Source: Aegilops tauschii subsp. strangulata (taxonomy: Eukaryota > Streptophyta > Magnoliopsida > Poales > Poaceae). From it: a DNA stretch of 64,000 nt. A model generated the notes under the pieces. That model had not been told where the DNA came from. It saw only the letters and a program-made list of their open reading frames with translations, and did no database searches. Positions 48,661 through 58,670 of the stretch are shown piece after piece. Made by a program: the position numbers and the translations under genes. Every line of letters begins with the position of its first letter. Within the stretch, counting starts at the first letter, position 1. The stretch spans positions 372,845,633 to 372,909,632 of the forward strand of contig NC_053039.3 of NCBI RefSeq assembly GCF_002575655.3. The letters are read 5' to 3'.

Positions 48661-48965
48661 AGTTCCCAGTTACGGTGGGAGGTCGGGGGCTGAGCGATGC
48701 GTGTTTCTCTCGTACACGTACACGCGTGTGTGCGAGGCGTTGGGCTCTAACTGAACCCGAGCGATTGCACTGCAGGCTACGCGTTACTGAACCCGAGCGA
48801 TCGATCAATGGCTGTTAACTGAACCCGATCGTGCGATTCCTTCGCTACTGCTGCTAACTGAAGCCGATTGATTGGATGAACAGTGAGCGTTGAGGGGGGG
48901 GTTTGATGAACAGTGAGCGGTGGCGTTGCCTCTGGATGAACAGGACCCCGTGGTTTGGAGGGCTG

Positions 48966-49180
48966 GATGAACAGTAGACGGTGGAGGGGTGCCCGTGGAG
49001 GGGTGGTTGAACAGGACCCCGTGGTGTGGAGGGCTGGATGAACAGTAGATGGTGGAGGGGTGACCGTGGAGGGGTGGTTGAACAGGACCCCGTGGTGTGG
49101 AGGGATGGATGAACAGTAGACGGTGGAGGGGTGGTTGAACAGTGGCCGGTGGAGTAGCATGCGGTGGAGGCTGGATGAAC
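48966..49180. repeat. Minisatellite, 71-bp unit, about three copies
   Basis: The word GATGAACAGTAGA starts at 48966, 49037 and 49108, giving a 71-bp period, with 'GGACCCCGTGGTGTGGAGGG' in the units. The long minus-strand ORFs here (48777-49816) are low-complexity translations of the repeat and are not genes. Confidence 0.85.
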
Positions 49181-49264
49181 AGGAGCCCGTGGAGGCTGGA
49201 GGAGGTCGACGGCAGCCCGTGTAGGCTGGAGGAGGTCGACGGTGGAGATGAACAGTATCCCGTG

Positions 49265-49520
49265 GAGTCCCGTTTTGCGGTACGCCACACCCCTCCCGAT
49301 CAACAGGACCCCCGTTTCGACCGTAGCGCTCCAACACAAGTCTGTTTCCTCCGTTTTGCGGTACACCACACCCCTCCCGATCAACAGGACCCCCGTTTCG
49401 ACTGTAGGAGGTCTGTGTCCTCCGTTTTGCGGTACGCCAGACCCCTCCCGATGAACAGGATCCCGTTTCGAACGTGGCCGGTCGAAGACAAGGTCGTTTC
49501 CTCCGTTTTGCAGTATGCCA
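49265..49520. repeat. Second tandem array, unit about 70-83 bp
   Basis: The word CCGTTTTGCGGTAC recurs four times (the last one altered), each followed by 'CCCTCCCGAT(C/G)AACAGGA' in most copies. 'GATGAACAGGA' is shared with the preceding array, so both arose from the same kind of repeat. Confidence 0.8.
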
Positions 49521-49984
49521 GGCCTCGTTTCCATCGCCTGTTTCGTCCAAGCCCTCCCGATGAACACGACCACGCATTCCATTCCGACCCAGCCGGTTGG
49601 CTCCCACGCGTTCCGTTGCCTCCTGATGAACACGACGCATTCCGTTGCCTCCCCATGAACATGACGCATTCCGTTGCCTCCCCATGAACACGACGACGAC
49701 GCTGTTTCTCCGTTCTGACCCAGCCATGTACACGAGCCATGGCTGTACGTGTGCGCGAGTAGGCATTCGAGACCCTGCCCGTATGTACGTACGTGGCCGT
49801 ATTTTCTTTCTTGCACCCTGGCCGTTGTACGTACGTGTACATGCTACGTGCGCGCCTCTACTACGACACGTACGTGCCTCTACTACGACACGTGCGTGCC
49901 TCTACATCGACCATTGTATATGTACGTACAGGTTCGCGACCAAAATGACAACGCTACGTACGCTTTGACTAGGTGGGTCCTGAC

Positions 49985-50265
49985 TGTCAGGCACTTCCTT
50001 GCCTGCGAAGATGTAGCTGGTGGGTCCCAGCAGTCAGGGCGGCGAATCATTTTTTTGCCCGGACACACTTCCTTGCGTGCGAAGGTGTAGCTGCTGGGTC
50101 CCAGCAGTCAGGGGGGAATCATTTTGTTTTTTTTTGCTCGGACGCACTTCCTTGCGTGAGAAGATGTAGCTGGTGGGTCCCCGCAGTCTGGGGGGCGAAT
50201 CGTTTTTTTTGGACGCACTTCCTTGCGTGCGAAGATGTAGCTGGTGGCTCCCAGCAGTCAGGGGG
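49985..50265. repeat. Third tandem array, unit about 70-78 bp
   Basis: Four copies of 'CACTTCCTTGCGTGCGAAG' with 'ATGTAGCTGGTGGGTCCCAGCAGTC' follow one another. Copies vary in the T-run that follows the GGGGG stretch. Confidence 0.8.
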
Positions 50266-50329
50266 GAATGTTTTTTTCGCGAAATACGGTGGCCCATTCG
50301 GTGGGTCCCCGCTGTCAGGTGGAGGAATA

Positions 50330-50790
50330 ATTATTTTGCACGTAATAAGGAGGCACTTCCTTGCTGTGGCCGTGGACCTAGCTGTCAGCCTCTCCACGTA
50401 CAGTCCACGTCCGATGGAAGCCATTCCTTGACCACGTTGACCACGCCGCGCCGAGAGCACCAGGGCGGTGGACGACGGGGAGGCCTAGGAAGGGGACGAC
50501 GCGGAGCCAGGGAAGACGCGGCAGTGGATGCCCACGTGTACAGGAGTATGAGGGTTCACTCGTTCGGCTGCGGTGTGAGGCTGCCGTCGCGGCAGAATAA
50601 CAGGGGGTGTGGGTGCGTAGAGGGCTGGCCTGGCCAGCGGTAGGAGTAGTAGGGGGCGGCGAGGCATCCGCGGCATCACAGCCGGCGACGGGCGGCAGGA
50701 GCAGGCGGCACGACCGGCGCTGCTTTGGGCGGCTGGAGCAAGAAGACCAGAGGTTGAAGAAGCACTACGGCCGTTGGATGGACATCGTAC
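50330..50790. repeat. Segmental duplication, copy 1
   Basis: 'CGTAATAAGGAGGCACTTC' through 'AATAACAGGGGGTGTGGGTG' and on to 'GGCTGGAGC' recurs at 51100-51530 about 760 bp downstream. A weaker third relative is at 52290-52560. The GC-rich ORFs inside are not conserved in frame between copies. Confidence 0.8.
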
Positions 50791-51099
50791 GGTCACTGGA
50801 GCTAGAATCGTTCATATATTGACTAAAGTTGACAAAGGCCTCCGTCCCAGTCAACTTAGTAGGCCCACAAGTCAGCCTCCCACCAAGGTGGGTCCCAGCT
50901 AGCAGGGGGTATTCATTTTTTTGTGCGTAATAAGGAGGCAGTTCCGGTGGGTCCGAGCTGACCGCGGGGGGAACGTTTTTTCATGAAATACGGTGGCCCG
51001 TCCTGTGGGTCCCAGCAGTCAGGGGGAAACGTTTTTTTCGCGAAATACTGGTGGCCCGTCCGGTGGGTCCCTGCTGTCAGGTGGAGGAATAATTATTTT

Positions 51100-51545
51100 C
51101 CGCGTAATAAGGAGGCACTTCGTTGCGGCTGCCGTGGACCCAGCTGTCAGCCTCTCCACGTACAGTACTCTTCCGATGGAAGTCGGTCGTTGACCACATT
51201 GACCACGCCGCGCCGAGAGCACCACGGCGGTGGACGACAACGAGGCCTAGGAAGGGGACGACATGGAGCCGGGGAAGATGCAGCAGTGGAAGCCCGCGCG
51301 GAGAGGAGTATGAGGGTTCACCGGTTCGGCTGCGATGTGAGGCTGCCATCGCCGCAGAATAACAGGGGGTGTGGGTGAGTAGAGGGATGCCCTGGCCAGC
51401 GGTGGGAGTAGTAGGGGGCGCTGAGGCCTGCGCGGCAACACAGCCGGCCACGGGAGGCGGGAGTAGGCGGTCCCGCCGGCGCTGCTTTGGCGGCTGGAGC
51501 TAGAACATTAGAGATTGAAGAAACATGACGGCCGTTGGATTGACA
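51100..51545. repeat. Segmental duplication, copy 2
   Basis: Matches 50340-50790 over most of its length, including 'CCACGCCGCGCCGAGAGCACCA' and 'AGTATGAGGGTTCAC'. AT-rich unique sequence follows to about 52100. Confidence 0.8.
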
Positions 51546-52289
51546 TCCAACGGTTACGTCTGCTAGAATCGTTTGTTGACGTATATAATAACTAAAAAAA
51601 TCTTGCATACGCGTCAACTAAATAGGCCCACAAGTCAGACCACTCCCTCTTTTTTATAATAATTTATATATAGCTCATGGCAACTTCTTATGCAATTTAT
51701 TGCAGTCGTTTTTTTTGGTTGGCCAGGGCCAATTTCGCATATTTCGGTGGGTCCCAAACTATTTTTAATACCGAAATGTCGAGCTAGATTTAAAGTACTT
51801 TGAAGATATATTTAAATTAGGTTAATGCCCAGTGAAATAGGAATCTGAAAATGTGAAAAAATTTAGAAATTATAAAGTAATTGCCAATTTGTCATCTGTT
51901 TTTATATTTACAACTCATTTCATATTACTTTCAAGATTTGCAGGCGTCTTGAAAGAGTTGCAGCCCATCAGGGCGTAGAAAAATAAGTAGGCCTGGATTG
52001 GGTATTCTTCAGAAAATTAAACAGGGCTCATTTTCACAAAGAAAAAATAACTGGGCTGGTCACATGGTGAACATAAAATATAAGCTTGGGCTAGACAGGC
52101 CACAGCCCAGTTCAAACCCTGCTCCGTGTCAACAATACCAAACAAAAAAAATACTGCTCGAGTAGCTACGTCCCAGGTGTCAGCCGATCTTGTGTTGTTC
52201 TCTTGTCTATTGACTATATACGCTCACAATCTCGTGGGTCCCAGATGTCAGGAAAACACTAGGAGGAAGCATTTTATTTTTCCATACGC
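51546..52289. other. AT-rich CACTA interior, no gene seen
   Basis: Contains words such as 'GGTGGGTCCCAAACTA' common to the neighbouring arrays, and A/T-rich spacers. I see no domain on either strand. Confidence 0.5.
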
Positions 52290-52778
52290 TGACGTGGTGG
52301 GCCCCTACTGTCATCCTCTCCACATACTTCTGCCGATTCCTGTTGTTTGTTGACCATGTTGACAACGCGAGAGGGCGGCGCCGCGGCAAGCGCACCAAAG
52401 CGCGCGGAGGACGTCGACGTTAACGATTTAGGAGACGGTGGGGCGGCGATGAGTGCGCTGAGACGCAGCCAGCCGTGGGAGGCGGAAGCAGGCGACCCCG
52501 CCGGCGCTGGTTTGGTTTTGGCGGCTGGAGGAAGACAGGACTGAAGAAACATGACAGACTATAAAAGCAGCAGGAGTACTTAACAACCTTAACTGAAACC
52601 AGCAGGGGCACTTAACAACCAAAGCTGAAAGCAGTATGAGTACTTATACAGGTTCAACCGTACAAAGCACGCCTCGAACAGTGCTACTTTCCCTACAGTT
52701 TACCAAGGGTGAGGCCGCCAAGCCCCAGGACAAGGCCCAGGTGCCACCCCGCGCATCCACAACCTTCTGAAAGCGGCT

Positions 52779-53995
52779 TCATCTCGCAACGTGGTCAATA
52801 AACAGGATATTCGCTTTAGAGCCACGGAAAAGCATGAACATAATCTTCTGTCCTATTCTCCAAGATGGACGGGCCTTCATTATTTGAAACCACCCATGAA
52901 TAAGTATCTTTTCACCTCCAAGGGGAATTGAGTAGGTCGACATAAACATCATGTTGTGACCAAGCGCAAGTCTGACCCGACCATGGTAAGGCATCTGTAT
53001 AGGAACAATAGAACTCGACAGTTCCTGTTTCAAGAAGATCACAGCTGTAAAACTGTGTATAAGCAATAGTTTATGAACAACATATATAACAGAAAACAGC
53101 TCGTACCATAAGTTTCTTGACACAGTTGGACCTGTTCAACGAGTGCAGTAGTGGCACAAATATCCCACGTGGCCTTCCACCATTGAAACGCCCCACAAGG
53201 ACCTCAAGACGATCAATAAAGTGTAGCAACTTGTGGATGTCGATCCAGTCAACTTCAGTGCCATTAGTAACAGCCGAGTTATTACAGAGTAACAAACGAG
53301 CAGACTGCTTAACTCTGAAAAAACCTACACGTGCCACCAATTATAAGAAAATATTAGTTAGAAGTAGCATCTTCGTGAGAGATTCGTTGCTACTTCTAAA
53401 TTTAAATTGTGATTAGTTAGACAGAATAGGTGGATTAAGAAGTAATCGAGGCAACAAGCAAGAACCAGATACAAAACTAACATGGATGAACAATTGGAAT
53501 GACGTCGGGGTGGAAGATCGTAGTGAAGATGAGACCAGGTTCTGCTATTTCCATCAACATTCGTGCGCCAATTTTCAGTCCGTAACACTTAGAAAGTTTA
53601 TCCAAGTTCGGCCATAAAAAAAGCAGCGATCTTCTTGGTTCATGAACCCAACTCGGAACTTATATCCATGGCTTGTCTTCACTGTGACTATTAAACTAGT
53701 GTATTCAGTTATGGCAAGGCCGAGCAAATAATACACTCCAGGAAATCATACACTGCAGGAAAAATAATATGAGAACACAACATGTTCAAAAAAACCCCAC
53801 CCCACCCCGGATAGAAAAGAGGATTCTCGGAACATACTGTGCGCATTTCAAAATGCTGTGTTAGGACGAGAAAGAACAAGTGTGGCGTCTCGCCGAGGGC
53901 GCAGAAACCTGTAGGGTACTTGCACTTTGGGCACTGCAAATGAAACACACTAGATTCAGTAGGAAGAAAAATGCATCAACGGCGGCGGCTGCCAT
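52779..53995 (-). pseudogene. CxxC-ribbon plus two B3-like modules, unit 1 (four exons, frame broken)
   Basis: Exon a (53933-53838) follows a TTTGCAG acceptor and reads 'CPKCKYPTGFCALG' then 'LFFLVLTQHF', a CxxC ribbon leading into a B3-type strand. Exon b (about 53740-53482) continues with 'VKTSHGYKFRVGFMNQED', then 'TWINFL', and after a one-base shift 'GLKIGARMLMEI': a B3 fold with a damaged frame. Exon c (53314-53107) has 'DIHKLLHFIDRLEVLVGRF' and no known domain. Exon d (53044-52779) has 'GGEKILIHGWFQIMKARPSW', the GW..F pattern of a second B3-like module. The canonical c-to-d junction does not keep frame. B3 proteins bind DNA in the nucleus. This copy is probably dead. Confidence 0.55.
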
Positions 53996-54133
53996 CGTAG
54001 GATTACCTGCGACCAAGGGACTTGGATTTATCGGGGATTGATGAAGAATTCGTACCTAGTTCTCCATGAGAAAACCCTATGCAATCGCCGAGAGGGGGTT
54101 TTCTCTGAACAAGCAGACGAGGGAGAAGGGGAT

Positions 54134-55364
54134 TCAGGCCCAGTGAAATATTGCCGCTTCGTCCGCAAGATATGATTTAGATTTGAACCTTGACCATCCT
54201 TTAGCATCAATCATCATGCGACCATCCTTTGTACTTACGGTATATTGAGCAGGTTCATTCACACCAAGGCTGCACATGGTAAGAGAAACTTGGCCGCGGT
54301 CGCCCGGATTGTTGAACGACTCCCTCCTTGCTCTAGGAATTCTCTGTTTGCAAACAAGAAGGCATACCCAAACAGTTAGATCGACACAGTGAATCATGTG
54401 AAACAACATGGAAAGAAAAAAGAACGAAGCACTTGGGCGGCCAATGCTTACCAAGAAGGTGGACATGTCGGTTTTTGTAAGGACTTTGGTATATGAAGTG
54501 CGAACTGCAGCCCAGTCTGTTGCTGGTGCAACTGCACGGGCCGGAGCAGATGCAAGTCAAGTGTTGGTGCAGGTGCCGAAGCCGCTGCTGTTGCCGGAGA
54601 TGGTGCTCCTTGTAGAGCTGGTGCCGGTGTCGGAGCAGGTGCCGGTGTCGATGTCCGATCCTCCGGTAGATCAGACTGATCCGCTGACGCGGTCGGTGCC
54701 CAGTCCTCAGCTGGATCAGACTGAGCCGCTGCCGCTGCCAGTGCTAGAGCAACTGCCGGTGCTCGATCTGTGCGAGACAGCGGCGATCGTGTCTGGTCTG
54801 CTATGATCAGCTTTCTAACTTGACTAGGAGCCGTGACCGTGATCCAGTTTTTTTCTTCATTTCTTTTAAACGTGAGAAGGACTAATTGTGGCGTTTTTAT
54901 TAAACCAAACTGCAGTTCATCATAGGGATTCAGCTTGTACTCAGACAACAGACTGATCCAATTTTTTCCAGTAATATAAGTGATGGACATTGCCTTCGTT
55001 ACTGACACGACATAAGAAGTGAAACCTGCAAATATAGCCATCGTAGAGCAAACCAAACGGTTAATTCTGTGATGAATGTCACATGGCAAAACCTGCATCG
55101 TAAAATTGCAAAAAAAGAAAGAAAACATGGCATTATATCAATAAGATTTAGACAGTAAATAAAAAAGATTTACTTGATGTGACATGAGTGAATCCTTACC
55201 AGGAAATCACTATGTTGAAGTACTAAACAAAAGATTGATCGTCCAACTACGGGTGGCATGCAGGGGCCCCGCCTACTCCCACAAGCAGGACAGTCCAAAG
55301 GTCGTGACAAATCGTATGGACCGAACATCCATGGGACTGGAAATCCTGGTGGGTGCGATAAACC
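54134..55364 (-). pseudogene. CxxC-ribbon plus two B3-like modules, unit 2 (paralog of unit 1)
   Basis: Exon x (55364-55200) reads 'DCPACGSRRGPC' and 'IFCLVLQHSDFL', matching exon a of unit 1. It joins exon y (55092-54452) in frame at GT/AG sites. Exon y holds a B3-like segment ('YITGKNWISLLSEYKLNPYD') and a Pro/Ala-rich linker with near-repeats (54480-54760). Exon z (54343-54134) has 'RMMIDAKGWSRFKSKSYL', a second GW..F module, and a TGA at 54134. The canonical y-to-z junction creates a stop, so either another donor is used or the copy is broken. No convincing start codon is seen. Same order, same strand and only about 200 bp from unit 1: a tandem duplicate. Confidence 0.5.
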
Positions 55365-56038
55365 CTGCAATGCATACAGATATTGGAGTGTAACCATAAT
55401 TGATAAACCGTCCTCACAAAAAATATGATCTGGATACTTCAAAATATACAGACTGAATTGAGTGGACAGACATTAACATAGACCATTCACACACCAAAAG
55501 CGGCAGTACTAATAAACAATACAGGGTTCACAAACACAAATCAAGTACCGAACAATAGTACTTACTATATTCAAGCAAAGTTGCACTAACTAAACTCTGC
55601 AGACTATTTCTTGCCACCAACCTACGGGATGAACCCCGCATAACTGACTAGGCCATGGACTTCGTGTGAGATGTCTAGATGCACCATCACCATCTTGACA
55701 ACCTTGGAGAACCTAACAGAGTGGTCTTTCCACTCATAAACATGATGATGAAGACAGGCCGCATCAGATTTGTTGGGAAGCTTTACAAGAACCACACCCT
55801 TCGTAATCGAAGGCACAACCAGGAAATTGTTGTGGTCAAGTACAGCCTCGAGAACACGCCTGCCAACAATGCTACAGGAAAACACTAGTTCAGGACACGT
55901 GGCGACAAGGACACAACAGCTGGATAGTTCAGCAGTAGAACTCATCATCAGGTCTTCAAGTTCACACGGCATGACTTTGAGAACTTCATCTCCACCGCGG
56001 ACCTGGTTCTAATTCAAACAGAAACCATATTTTATTAC

Positions 56039-56145
56039 TACCTCCGTTCAGAAATATAAGATGATTTTCGATATTATACTCCATATATGACTACATATAC
56101 GCACAGAAATGAGTGAACAAAGACACTAGAACATGTGTTCAAAGG
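56039..56145. repeat. Mariner/Stowaway-like fragment in the intron
   Basis: 'CTACCTCCGTTCAGAAATATAAGATG' (split here between 56039 and 56064) resembles one end of Triticeae Mariner-type MITEs, and 'CTAGAACATGTGTTCAAAGGC' lies further in. I did not find an intact second end. Confidence 0.45.
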
Positions 56146-56238
56146 CATGAGAGCAGAGGGATTACATGCAATATCCATAACACAAGTTATTGAGGCAAAT
56201 ATACCCTCTTAAAAGGTAGCATTGATGTTCATAAAGTA

Positions 56239-56361
56239 CTCCCTCCGTCCCAAAATTCTTGTCTTAGATTTGTCTAGATACGGATGTATCAAGTCACATT
56301 TTAGTATTAGATACATCTGTATCTAGACAAATCTAAGACAAGAAATTTGGGACAGAGGGAG
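56239..56361. mobile_element. Stowaway-type MITE, complete, 123 bp
   Basis: Terminal inverted repeats start CTCCCTCCGTCCCAAAATTC and end with its complement ending GGGAG. TA dinucleotides flank it at 56237-56238 and 56362-56363. The two arms fold into a near-perfect hairpin, as Stowaway elements do. Confidence 0.93.
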
Positions 56362-56727
56362 TAGTTGAAAGTAATCTATAAGAAATCAGTGTCAACCTCT
56401 CGCATGTTTTGGTGAAAAGAGGAATTTAGAACCGTCATTTGGCACACTAAAATCACATGCAAGATCACCCAGAAAGTTTTACTACCAGTACTAGTACTGC
56501 GTGTTAGATGAAAAAACACGATCAAGATCGAGAAAAAGATTGTCAACAAGAGACATTACCTGGACTTGCTAAATGAGGGATCCCGGAGAGGGGGGCTTGG
56601 ACAGGGCGATGGCTTTGAGCTTGTCCGCGGTAGTCTCGGCGGGGTGCTTGCTCTGCTTCGTACCATGAGCCTCGACGGTTTTGGCCAGAGCCATAGACAT
56701 CACGTCGGCCAGTGCTCTGGCGTCCAT

Positions 56728-57777
56728 CCAAGAGAGGAAGCTGAGAGAGAAGAGTGAAAGGAGGAACGAGATGAGGGAGAAGCGAAGCGAGTGGGGGTTT
56801 TCTTCAAGAGAGGAAGCTGAGAGAGAAGAATGAAATGATGGTTGCTTCGTCCGTCCAACTTACTACTGGAAAGGAGGGGGTTTTGTGATTTGACGGCTCA
56901 TTGGGCATTACTGCGGCGGTTCGATCGGGGTAGTCTACCGTCACTCTACTACGGAGTAATTTAGTGCATGGCTGGTGGACCCAGGTGCTGGCTGTCCCAC
57001 ACGTCGGCGAAAGTGAGTAATTTAGTGCATGGCTGGAGGAGGATCCGCACGGTAGAGCGTGTCCACTATTTTTCTGAAGAAAAAAAGATTACAGCAAGCA
57101 TTTCCACTCTTACGACGGAGGAGTGCGAAACACGGCAGCTACTTGAACATACACAGTGCTCCTACTACTAGGCATGTGCAGTGGTTCATACGTCCGTACT
57201 ACACAATCTTGTTGCTAGTGTAGTAAGATATGAGGATAACAAATGATGTTGTGCGCATGTCAACTACTCCTATATGTAACATAGTACCGCTTTTTCGACT
57301 GTCCGGTCGAGAATGAACGGTGAGATCAATGTTAACAGAACTAGGTCCACAGCGCACGGAGAGTACGGTGCTACAGTACTCCACGAAACATGAACCATAT
57401 GAAGCACGAATAGTGTTAGGCAGGGTGTATGAAGGGTGCACGGGATGGGAGCAAAAGTTCCCTTCTCGACCCACTTTTGGGTGTTTGGCAGAGTGCATGA
57501 AGGCTGCATGAGTCCACACTAGTAGGTAGCAAAAATACACGAAGAGGAAACAACTATATTGAGATGAGAATGCAACCAAACACACCCACACGCTTTGTGC
57601 TACAGTGACTGATCTGCACCGTCTGAGTTTGATCCAACGGTCATGTTGCACCGAGACATGGACATGCCCATGCAGAGGGCGCCTAAACACCACCGAAGTC
57701 CCTCTGCTTCTCGAGGTGCACGACGTTGGTGATGCAGGGTGCAACTGCCCGTAGAGCCCGCTACCGGTCGAAGGGAG
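56728..57777. other. Region between gene-like units, no gene seen
   Basis: Near-exact repeat GAGTAATTTAGTGCATGGCTGG occurs at about 56954 and 57014. The minus-strand ORF at 57199-57744 is Cys/Val/Ser-rich with no recognisable domain, and I do not call it a gene. Confidence 0.5.
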
Positions 57778-58386
57778 CTAGCTCGTCAAAGACGGCGTCC
57801 AATGGCACGAATGGATTCCGGTGACGGAGCCCTGAAAGGATTCGCCCGGCAATGGCGACGGCTGCCGCAACTCCTCCATGTCCAGCTCAGCCCCCACAAT
57901 CGCGCGGAGACGGCTCAGCTCCTCGGAGATATAGGTGAAGAAGGAGACCAGGTCAGGAAGCCGCAGCTCGTTGAAGTCGACCGGGTGGTCGAACGGGTTT
58001 AGCCCGACGGCCGGCATCGTCGCGCTGCCACGACGGTAGGCATCGCGCAGCCGCAACACGTGTGTGGCAACTTGGTTCACCAAGTGGCTGAGGCGATCCC
58101 GGGCCTCGTCACGATCGGCCCGCTCGCGCTCCAGCCGGCTCCCCTGACGGCCTATCGTATCTCCCGCTTTCTGCAGTAACGCCACCGACGCCTCGAGCAT
58201 CTTTGTGGTTGACGCCTGCCGCTTTTGAAGCTCCCTGAACTCCCGCACATAACGGAGGAGCATGGCACTCCTCTCCTCCTTGAGCTCACGGAGCTCCACG
58301 TCCTTGGCCCTGAGCTCCGCACCCTTGACATGGAGCTCCTGTGTCAGGCGCCTCACCTCGGACTCCGTGATCTGCTGCGCCGCCAT
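57778..58386 (-). CDS. Coiled-coil protein, 202 aa, family not recognised
   Basis: The ATG at 58384-58386 is chosen because it opens a regular helical protein: 'MAAQQITESEVRRLTQEL', then heptads of Leu and Glu ('ELREL', 'VREFRELQKRQ', 'RLERERADRDEARDRL') to about residue 115. Residues about 131-160 form a non-coiled segment with 'NPFDHPVDFNELRLPDLVSF', probably a second interaction motif. The frame is fully open to the stop at 57778 and lacks low-complexity repeats, unlike its neighbours. It may be a host gene captured by the CACTA element, or an element-encoded accessory protein. The upstream sequence to 58670 could hold its promoter. Confidence 0.6.
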   Translation of the reverse strand: MAAQQITESEVRRLTQELHVKGAELRAKDVELRELKEERSAMLLRYVREFRELQKRQASTTKMLEASVALLQKAGDTIGRQGSRLERERADRDEARDRLSHLVNQVATHVLRLRDAYRRGSATMPAVGLNPFDHPVDFNELRLPDLVSFFTYISEELSRLRAIVGAELDMEELRQPSPLPGESFQGSVTGIHSCHWTPSLTS

Positions 58387-58670
58387 GGCACCAGGTAGAA
58401 GCAATGGGGAGAGGAAGCAAAGGGGGCGAAACGGCTGAAAGGCAATGCAATCTACGGGAAGGCGGAGGGAGCGGGGAATCTTTTGGTTTTCACCACGGTA
58501 AAACACCAGTCGACGACTTCTCACTTCAGGGAGCAGTGGGTTTTTACAGGCGGAGTCATCGTGACTAATTGCTGCCGCGCCTGCTCCCGTCAGTCAAAAA
58601 CATAAAAATCCTGCCGCGCTTGCTGCCGTCAATAAAAAAATTAAAAATCCTGCCGCACCCAAACACCAGA
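58387..58670. other. Upstream region of the coiled-coil gene, ending in CCAGA
   Basis: Contains direct repeats 'CTGCCGCGC(C/T)TGCT(C/G)CCGTCA' at about 58571 and 58612. The last five bases, CCAGA, are the left copy of the solo LTR duplication. Confidence 0.5.

Larger units (their letters stand above)
55622..56727 (-). pseudogene. Two-exon gene with one premature stop, family not recognised
   Basis: Exon 1 starts at the ATG at 56725-56727 and reads 'MDARALADVMSMALAKTVEA' and 'TADKLKAIALSKPPSP', a natural-looking helical segment. A TAG at 56569-56571 lies three codons before the donor CAG/GTAATG (exon end 56560). Exon 2 (56008-55622) follows a GAATTAG acceptor in the same phase, reads 'GGDEVLKVMPCELEDLMM' and ends at a TAG near 55622. 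Ignoring the stop, the product would be about 184 aa. I recognise no domain. The intron holds a Stowaway MITE and another mariner-like fragment. Confidence 0.45.

Noticed and set aside
48777..49816. Minus-strand ORFs of 320-329 aa
   Set aside because: They are translations of the 71-bp and about 75-bp tandem repeats, open in two frames at once, with repeated His/Pro/Ser/Thr words and no domain.
49985..50265. Regularly spaced repeats suggestive of a CRISPR array
   Set aside because: Spacers are not unique, repeats are imperfect and the context is a plant transposon, so this is an ordinary minisatellite.
53139..53150. 'GTAGTG' as another possible CACTA end
   Set aside because: It lies inside an exon-like segment, and the adjoining bases do not match the terminal repeat.
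57205..57222. 'CTTGTTGCTAGTG' as a possible right terminus of the CACTA element
   Set aside because: It does not match the complement of CACTACAAAGAAAAG beyond a few bases, and no TTG with Copia gag follows.
57199..57744. 181-aa minus-strand ORF
   Set aside because: No domain, irregular composition and no homologous copy in the window. I saw no splice sites or promoter that would support it.
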